Below, one piece after another: positions 59,505-64,000 of a stretch of 64,000 bases of DNA. Within the stretch, counting starts at the first letter, position 1. Every line of letters begins with the position of its first letter. The notes beneath the pieces were generated by a model. The model was not told where the DNA came from and searched no databases. It saw only the letters and a list, made by a program, of their open reading frames with translations. The translations under genes were made by a program, and so were the position numbers. The stretch is taken from positions 1,240,001 to 1,304,000 of the forward strand of contig NZ_LGYE01000001.1 of NCBI RefSeq assembly GCF_001262495.1, in the 5' to 3' direction. This DNA is from Microbacterium sp. GCS4 (lineage in GTDB: Bacteria; Actinomycetota; Actinomycetes; Actinomycetales; Microbacteriaceae).

Positions 59505-60836
59505 TCACCCTAGCCGTTCGAGGAGCGCCCGGTGGAACCGCTCTCCACGCTCGAGTGCGGCGATCTCCACGTTCTCGTCGACGCCGTGGATCGACGCCCG
59601 CTGCGCGTTGGACATGTCGAGCGGCGCGAACCGGTACACGGCCGGCGAGAACCGATGGAAATGCCGCGAGTCGGTCGCGGCCATCATCACGTAGGGGACG
59701 GCGGGGATATCGGGATGCGACACGGCGAGAGCGTCGGTGAGGAGGGAGAACTGCTCGTTGTCGACCGCCGACTCGGGAGACGGCGCGCTGGCCTCGACCA
59801 CGGAGACCGTCACGAGCGGATCGCGGATGCGACGACGCACGCGCAGAACGGTCTGCTGCGTGGTCTCCCCCAGCGCGATGCGCAGATTGACAGTGGCCGA
59901 CGCCTGCGAGGGCAGCACGTTGGCGGCGGTTCCGCCCGATTGCATGGTCGGCGCGACCGTCGTGCGCACGAGCGCCGCGGGTTCGCCGCCGAGCAGTGCG
60001 AACACCTGTCCCGTGAGCCACGGTGTCGCGCCGAGCACGCGCAGCAGGTGACGGGCCGGGCCGGGCGTGCGGGCGGCGAGCGTGATCAGCATCCGGGCGA
60101 TCGCCTTCGATGGCCGCGGGGAGAACGTGGTCGGTCCCAGGCGATCGACCGCACGGGCCACGCGGCGGACCGCCGTCAGGGCCGGGGGCGCCGAGGCGTG
60201 GCCGCCGTCGCCGCGTGCGGTCAGAGTGAGCGTCATCACGCCCTTCTCCCCCACGCCGATCATGGCCGCGCGGCCGGGCACGAACGGCAGTGGCGCGTCG
60301 ACCACGGCTCCGCCCTCGTCGACGACGAGCCACGGCACGATGCCGCGTTCACGCAGCACCCGGGCGATCTCCTGGGCCGCACGGCCGTAGGTCTCCTCAT
60401 TGCCGCCGAACGACAGGTACACGTCGCGCGCCGGCACGAATCCGTCGGCGAGGAGGTTCTCGACAGCCTCGAGCACCACGATGAGCGGGCCCTTGTCGTC
60501 GAGCGCACCTCGCCCGTAGACGATGCCGTCGGCGATGACGCCCGCGAACGGCGGATGCGTCCAGTCGTCGCTCTCGTCGACCGGTACGACGTCGTAGTGC
60601 GCCATGAGCACCAGGGGTGCGTCGGCGCCGGCTCGTCCCCGCCAGCGGAACAGCAGCCCGAAGTCCGTGTGCCTCTCGAGTTCGAGTTCGGCGTGCACGC
60701 GAGGATAGAGTTCGGCGATCAGCGCGACGAAGTCCTCGAAGGGGCCGGTGCCCCGCTCCGCCAGCTCGGCGGACACCGTCGGCAGCCGGATCATCCTCGA
60801 GAGTCGGTCGGCGATGCCGGGGCGGGGTTCGGTCAC
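59505..60836 (-). CDS. M20 family metallopeptidase
   Basis: 443-residue zinc peptidase. 'LVLMAHYDVVPV' carries the first metal His and catalytic Asp, 'GRGALDDKGP' the bridging Asp, 'SFGGNEETYGR' the general-base Glu pair, and the last His is in 'NAQRASIHGVDENV'. The dimerisation domain lies between residues ~190 and 300 ('GDGGHASAP'). It resembles carboxypeptidase PM20D1 and YgeY-type enzymes. GTG 60836 lacks a clear ribosome-binding site. Confidence 0.9.
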   Translation of the reverse strand: MTEPRPGIADRLSRMIRLPTVSAELAERGTGPFEDFVALIAELYPRVHAELELERHTDFGLLFRWRGRAGADAPLVLMAHYDVVPVDESDDWTHPPFAGVIADGIVYGRGALDDKGPLIVVLEAVENLLADGFVPARDVYLSFGGNEETYGRAAQEIARVLRERGIVPWLVVDEGGAVVDAPLPFVPGRAAMIGVGEKGVMTLTLTARGDGGHASAPPALTAVRRVARAVDRLGPTTFSPRPSKAIARMLITLAARTPGPARHLLRVLGATPWLTGQVFALLGGEPAALVRTTVAPTMQSGGTAANVLPSQASATVNLRIALGETTQQTVLRVRRRIRDPLVTVSVVEASAPSPESAVDNEQFSLLTDALAVSHPDIPAVPYVMMAATDSRHFHRFSPAVYRFAPLDMSNAQRASIHGVDENVEIAALERGERFHRALLERLG

Positions 60837-60887
60837 GCGGCCATCGTATCGTCGGGCGCGTCGGCTGCGACGCGAGAGAATCGAGGG

Positions 60888-61901
60888 GTGAGCCTGTTCG
60901 CGCTGTCCCCGTCCCGCGGTCCGCGGTGGCCCGTGGCGACGCAAGCGGCCCTCGGTATCGCGGTGCCGATCGCGGTGATGACGCTGTTCGGGCAGGCACC
61001 TCTCGGCTACATCGCCGCCTCCGGAGCGTTCACGGTGCTGTTCGCGGGATCGGCGCCGGCCGTCGACCGCATCCGCATCCTCCCGTTCGTCGCCGCGGGC
61101 CTGATCGCGGCCGCGGTCCTCGGCGTGGCCGCTGCCGCGACACCGTGGCCGTGGCTCGTGGGGATCGGTGTCGTGCTCGTGGCGGTCGTCAGCGCCGCGC
61201 TGTGCTTCGGCTTCCGCCTCGGGCCTCCGGGACCGCTGTTCTTCGTGCTCGTGTTCGGCCTCTCCGCCCATGTCGTCGCCAGCTCGCCGATCGCCCCTGC
61301 CGTCTATATCGCAGCGCTCGCGGCCGGATGCGGCTTCTCGCTCGTGGTCGCCGCCGCTCCGCTGGTGCTGCCCCGGGTGCGCGCCCGTCGTGCGCGGCCG
61401 TTCGCCGAGCTCTTCCCCGGTCCGACGCTGGACGCCGACGCACGGATGCTGCTCCTGCGCGTCGCGATCGTCGCGGTGCTCGGAGTGCTGCTCGGCCTCG
61501 TGATCGACCCGACGCGCACGTACTGGATCGTGGGCTCGGCCGTGGCGGTGATCGGCGTCGCCGCCGCGCGGCGTGCGGCCTTCGAGCGCGGACTGCACCG
61601 CATGCTCGGCACTGTCGTCGGCGCCGGAGCGTACGCGCTGCTCGCGCTCCTGCATCCGGCCGGGCTGTGGCTGGCGCTGCTCCTCGGCGCGCTGCAGTTC
61701 ACGATCGAGCTCGTCGTCGTGCGGCATTACGCTCTCGCGCTCGTGTTCATCACCCCGCTCGTGCTCCTGCTCACGGGGGCGGCGACCGGTGAGATCGGCG
61801 CCCTCGACGTCGCGTTCGAGAGGATCGTGGACACCGTGGTAGGCGCCGCGCTCGGCGCGGCATCCGGCCTCCTCCACCCGCGTGCGCGTGCGGCACGCTG
61901 A
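60888..61901 (+). CDS. FUSC family membrane protein
   Basis: 337-residue membrane protein with about ten TMs in two repeated halves. The segments 'GYIAASGAFTVLFAG' and 'RTYWIVGSAVAVIGVAAARR' follow the pattern of the FUSC/aromatic acid exporter family; the second half has the R-x-x-E/R-containing 'FERGLHRMLGTVVGAGAY'. The GTG at 60888 follows GAGGG. The substrate is unknown. It is divergent from the M20 peptidase. Confidence 0.8.
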   Translation: MSLFALSPSRGPRWPVATQAALGIAVPIAVMTLFGQAPLGYIAASGAFTVLFAGSAPAVDRIRILPFVAAGLIAAAVLGVAAAATPWPWLVGIGVVLVAVVSAALCFGFRLGPPGPLFFVLVFGLSAHVVASSPIAPAVYIAALAAGCGFSLVVAAAPLVLPRVRARRARPFAELFPGPTLDADARMLLLRVAIVAVLGVLLGLVIDPTRTYWIVGSAVAVIGVAAARRAAFERGLHRMLGTVVGAGAYALLALLHPAGLWLALLLGALQFTIELVVVRHYALALVFITPLVLLLTGAATGEIGALDVAFERIVDTVVGAALGAASGLLHPRARAAR

Positions 61902-61954
61902 GGTCGCGGGAACACGGCGACTGCACGGCCGGTTGTGCTCAGCAGGAGGATCGC

Positions 61955-62221
61955 ATGGAGCTGACGCTGATCTCGTCGTCGTTCTGCGGAGCGTGCGCGC
62001 GGACACGGTCGGTGTTGCGCGACGCGGCGCGCTACCTCCCGGATGCGCGGATCACGGAGATCGACGTCGCGGCGGATCCGGATGCCGCCGAGGCTCTCGA
62101 CATCCGCTTCACCCCCACCGTGATCGTCCGCGATATCGCGGGCGCCGAGGTGTTCCGGGCGGAAGGCCTGCCGACGGTGCCGCAGGTGCTCACCGCGGCC
62201 GTGCGCGCTCTGCCCGCCTGA
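61955..62221 (+). CDS. small thioredoxin-fold protein
   Basis: 88-residue protein with active site 'SSFCGACARTRSVL' (CGAC) and cis-Pro 'RFTPTVIV', a minimal thioredoxin. It has no signal peptide, so it is cytosolic. The ATG follows AGGAGG. Its partner is unknown; it lies between the FUSC and VOC genes. Confidence 0.87.
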   Translation: MELTLISSSFCGACARTRSVLRDAARYLPDARITEIDVAADPDAAEALDIRFTPTVIVRDIAGAEVFRAEGLPTVPQVLTAAVRALPA

Positions 62222-62316
62222 CCTCGCGGAACCTCTTGTGGGATGTCGGAACCCCGGCGCACAATGATCGCGACGGGGCGGGCGGCGCTCCGCATCACAC
62301 CTCATGGGGGCACGAC

Positions 62317-62727
62317 ATGGCGAACCTCAACCCGTACCTCTCCTTCCGCACGGACGCGCGGCAGGCGATGGAGTTCTATCAGGGGGTCCTGGGCGGCGAT
62401 CTCGAGATCAACGTCTTCAGCGAGTTCCCCGACATGGTGCAGAGTCCCGATCAGGCCGACCTGGTCATGCACGCGCAACTGACCACACCGGACGGCCTCG
62501 TCCTCATGGCCTCTGACACACCGGACGGGATGCCGTACGAGGCGCCGGCCGGGATCTCGGTGTCGCTGAGCGGCAACACGCAGGCGCGCACGCAGGAGGT
62601 CTGGGACGCGCTCGCCGACGGCGCGACCGTCACGATGCCGCTGGACACCCCGCCGTGGGGCGGCAACTTCGGCATGCTGGTCGACCGCTTCGGCATCGCC
62701 TGGATGCTGCACGGCGACCCCGAGTGA
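62317..62727 (+). CDS. VOC family protein (PhnB-like)
   Basis: 136-residue VOC-superfamily protein of the PhnB/YjdN group. It starts 'NPYLSFRTDARQAMEFYQGV', has 'DLVMHAQLTTPDGLVLMASD' in the middle and ends 'GMLVDRFGIAWMLHGDPE'. The ATG at 62317 follows GGGGG. The role of this group is not settled. Confidence 0.85.
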   Translation: MANLNPYLSFRTDARQAMEFYQGVLGGDLEINVFSEFPDMVQSPDQADLVMHAQLTTPDGLVLMASDTPDGMPYEAPAGISVSLSGNTQARTQEVWDALADGATVTMPLDTPPWGGNFGMLVDRFGIAWMLHGDPE

Positions 62728-62749
62728 TCGGACGCACGCGTCACAGCGC

Positions 62750-64000
62750 TCAGCGCAGGGCGTGCTCCTCGATGAACGCGCGCAGCGCCGCCTCGTCGTC
62801 GGCCATCTCGGTGACGTGCTGCGGAGCCTCGAGCATCTCGCGCAGGTCGGCGGCGTAGTCGAGCTCGACGCCGATCGCCTCGTGGATCGTCTCGGCGAAC
62901 TTCTCGGGCTTGGCGGTCTCGAGCACCAGCATCGGCACGCCCGGCTCGAGGTATTCGCGGGCGACCTTGACGCCGTCGGCGGTGTGCGGGTCGATCACCT
63001 CACCCGAGGTCTCGTACACCGAGCGGATCGTCGCGAGGCGGTCGGCGTGCGTGGACGTGCCGCTCACGATGCCGAACTCGTCGACGAAGCGGGTGAGATC
63101 CGCGGTGAAGTCGAAGTAGCCCTGGGTGTCGAGATCGCTCCACACCTGCACGACCCGTGCGGCGTCGCGGCCGACCAGCTCGAAGATGAAGCGCTCGAGG
63201 TTGGAGGCCTTGGAGATGTCCATGGAGGGGCTCGAGGTGGCGAGCGTCTGTGCGGCACTTCGCGGGCGGTAGACGCCGGTGCGGAAGAACTCGTCGAGGA
63301 CGTTGTTCTCGTTCGCGGCGAGCACGAGCCGGCGGATCGGCAGCCCCATCTCCTTCGCGAAGAAGCCGGACAGGATGTTCCCGAAGTTGCCCGAGGGGAC
63401 CGTGAACGACACCTCGGTCCATCCGCCCGCGTCCGTCGCCCGCAGCCAGGCCCAGAAGTAGTAGACGACCTGCGCCGTGATGCGGGCGAGGTTGATCGAG
63501 TTGACCGCACCGAGGTGCTGCGTGCGCTTGAAGTCGAGGTCTCCCGCGAGCTTCTTGACGAGGTTCTGGCAGTCGTCGAAGACACCGTCGACCGCGATGT
63601 TGTGGATGTTCTCGTCGTCGAGCGAGAACATCTGGGCCCGCTGGAAGGTGCTCATGCGTCCCTGGGGCGAGAGCATGAAGACCGAGATGCGGTCCTTGCC
63701 GCGCAGCGCGTGCTCGGCCGCCGATCCGGTGTCGCCGGAGGTCGCTCCCAGGATGTTGAGCACCGATCCCTTGCGCTCCAGCGCGTACTCGACGACCTGG
63801 CCGAGGAACTGCATCGCCATGTCCTTGAACGCCAGCGTGGGCCCCTCGGACAGACCGACGAGGGTGAGACCGCCGTCGAGCTCGCGAAGCGGCACGACCG
63901 CGCCGGGGAAAGGCTCGTAGGCGGCCGCGGTCATCCGTGCGAGGTCCTCGCGCGGGATGTCCGTCGCGAACAGCCCCAGCACCTCGGTCGCGAGCTGCGG
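62750..64000 (-). CDS. thrC: threonine synthase, N-terminus beyond the window
   Basis: PLP enzyme forming threonine from O-phosphohomoserine. The visible 416 codons include the PLP lysine in 'LAFKDMAMQFLGQ', phosphate-binding 'LGATSGDTGSAAEHAL', 'IAVDGVFDDCQNLVKKLA', 'FTVPSGNFGNILSGF' and 'SPSMDISKASNLERFIFEL'. This is the longer ThrC type. The frame is open to the right edge ('PQLATEVLGLF'), so the start lies outside. It is convergent with the VOC gene. Confidence 0.96.
   Translation of the reverse strand, partial: PQLATEVLGLFATDIPREDLARMTAAAYEPFPGAVVPLRELDGGLTLVGLSEGPTLAFKDMAMQFLGQVVEYALERKGSVLNILGATSGDTGSAAEHALRGKDRISVFMLSPQGRMSTFQRAQMFSLDDENIHNIAVDGVFDDCQNLVKKLAGDLDFKRTQHLGAVNSINLARITAQVVYYFWAWLRATDAGGWTEVSFTVPSGNFGNILSGFFAKEMGLPIRRLVLAANENNVLDEFFRTGVYRPRSAAQTLATSSPSMDISKASNLERFIFELVGRDAARVVQVWSDLDTQGYFDFTADLTRFVDEFGIVSGTSTHADRLATIRSVYETSGEVIDPHTADGVKVAREYLEPGVPMLVLETAKPEKFAETIHEAIGVELDYAADLREMLEAPQHVTEMADDEAALRAFIEEHALR

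Noticed and set aside
61882..62316. In-frame extension upstream of the PhnB-like gene
   Set aside because: The extension overlaps the thioredoxin gene in another frame; the ATG at 62317 has the ribosome-binding site and the family start.

Overview
This window is GC-rich, densely packed bacterial chromosome. Every gene content clue points to an actinobacterium of the Microbacteriaceae, probably a Microbacterium. The clues are the 32-residue bS22 (AURKAIP1-domain) ribosomal protein next to an Rv0500A-like HTH gene, a system II cytochrome c maturation cluster, MMPL and YhgE/Pip export proteins, an MSMEG_1061-type flavoprotein, a DIP1984-type protein, many GTG starts, and the dispersed 'GGTCGTTGAGCGAGC' repeat. 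The genus is an inference. I see no rRNA or tRNA gene, insertion sequence, prophage or CRISPR array. Both ends cut a gene: menC on the left, thrC on the right.

Layout. 1-6 kb: the tail of menC, then a divergent tetR and an MMPL-YhgE/Pip export pair with two palindromic operators between them. 6-11.3 kb: a 2H phosphoesterase between two related hairpins, then the minus-strand resA-ccdA-resB-ccsB cytochrome c operon, whose resB tail holds six 51-bp repeats. 11.3-18.3 kb: a flavoprotein and ferredoxin-reductase pair, a MerR/thioredoxin-reductase-like divergon with a perfect operator, a phosphatase, aspS and a TSUP permease. 18.5-26.5 kb: a four-gene ABC importer, then a regulator fusing HTH, GHKL ATPase and STAS-like domains behind three operators spaced exactly 42 bp apart, YegP, and an amino-acid ABC importer. 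26.5-34.8 kb: rhodanese, glutaredoxin and Dabb; bS22 and its HTH partner; a TetR/DrrAB-like exporter; an ArsR-like regulator; Ktr potassium uptake; a frameshifted DUF1905 gene; proC.

34.8-47 kb is mainly housekeeping: a CDF transporter, tadA, upp, an acetyltransferase, a large RecB-like nuclease/helicase, nadE, a nucleosidase, and sbcC/sbcD. 47-50.4 kb carries a leaderless Cys-rich peptide ahead of a winged-helix regulator and an AlkA-type glycosylase. 50.4-55.2 kb is a siderophore-iron uptake locus with an iron box. 55.2-58 kb holds an RtcB RNA ligase flanked by two copies of a small membrane/coiled-coil gene. 58-64 kb has an MFS exporter, an M20 peptidase, a FUSC-type membrane protein, small thioredoxin and VOC genes, and thrC.

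The least explained elements are the HTH-GHKL-STAS protein with its phased operators (22.5-23.6 kb), the RtcB island with duplicated flanks (55.6-58.0 kb), the Cys-rich leader peptide (48.2 kb), the MMPL fused to a dead ABC-like domain (3.4-4.0 kb), and the repeat-built C-terminus of ResB (7.8-8.1 kb).
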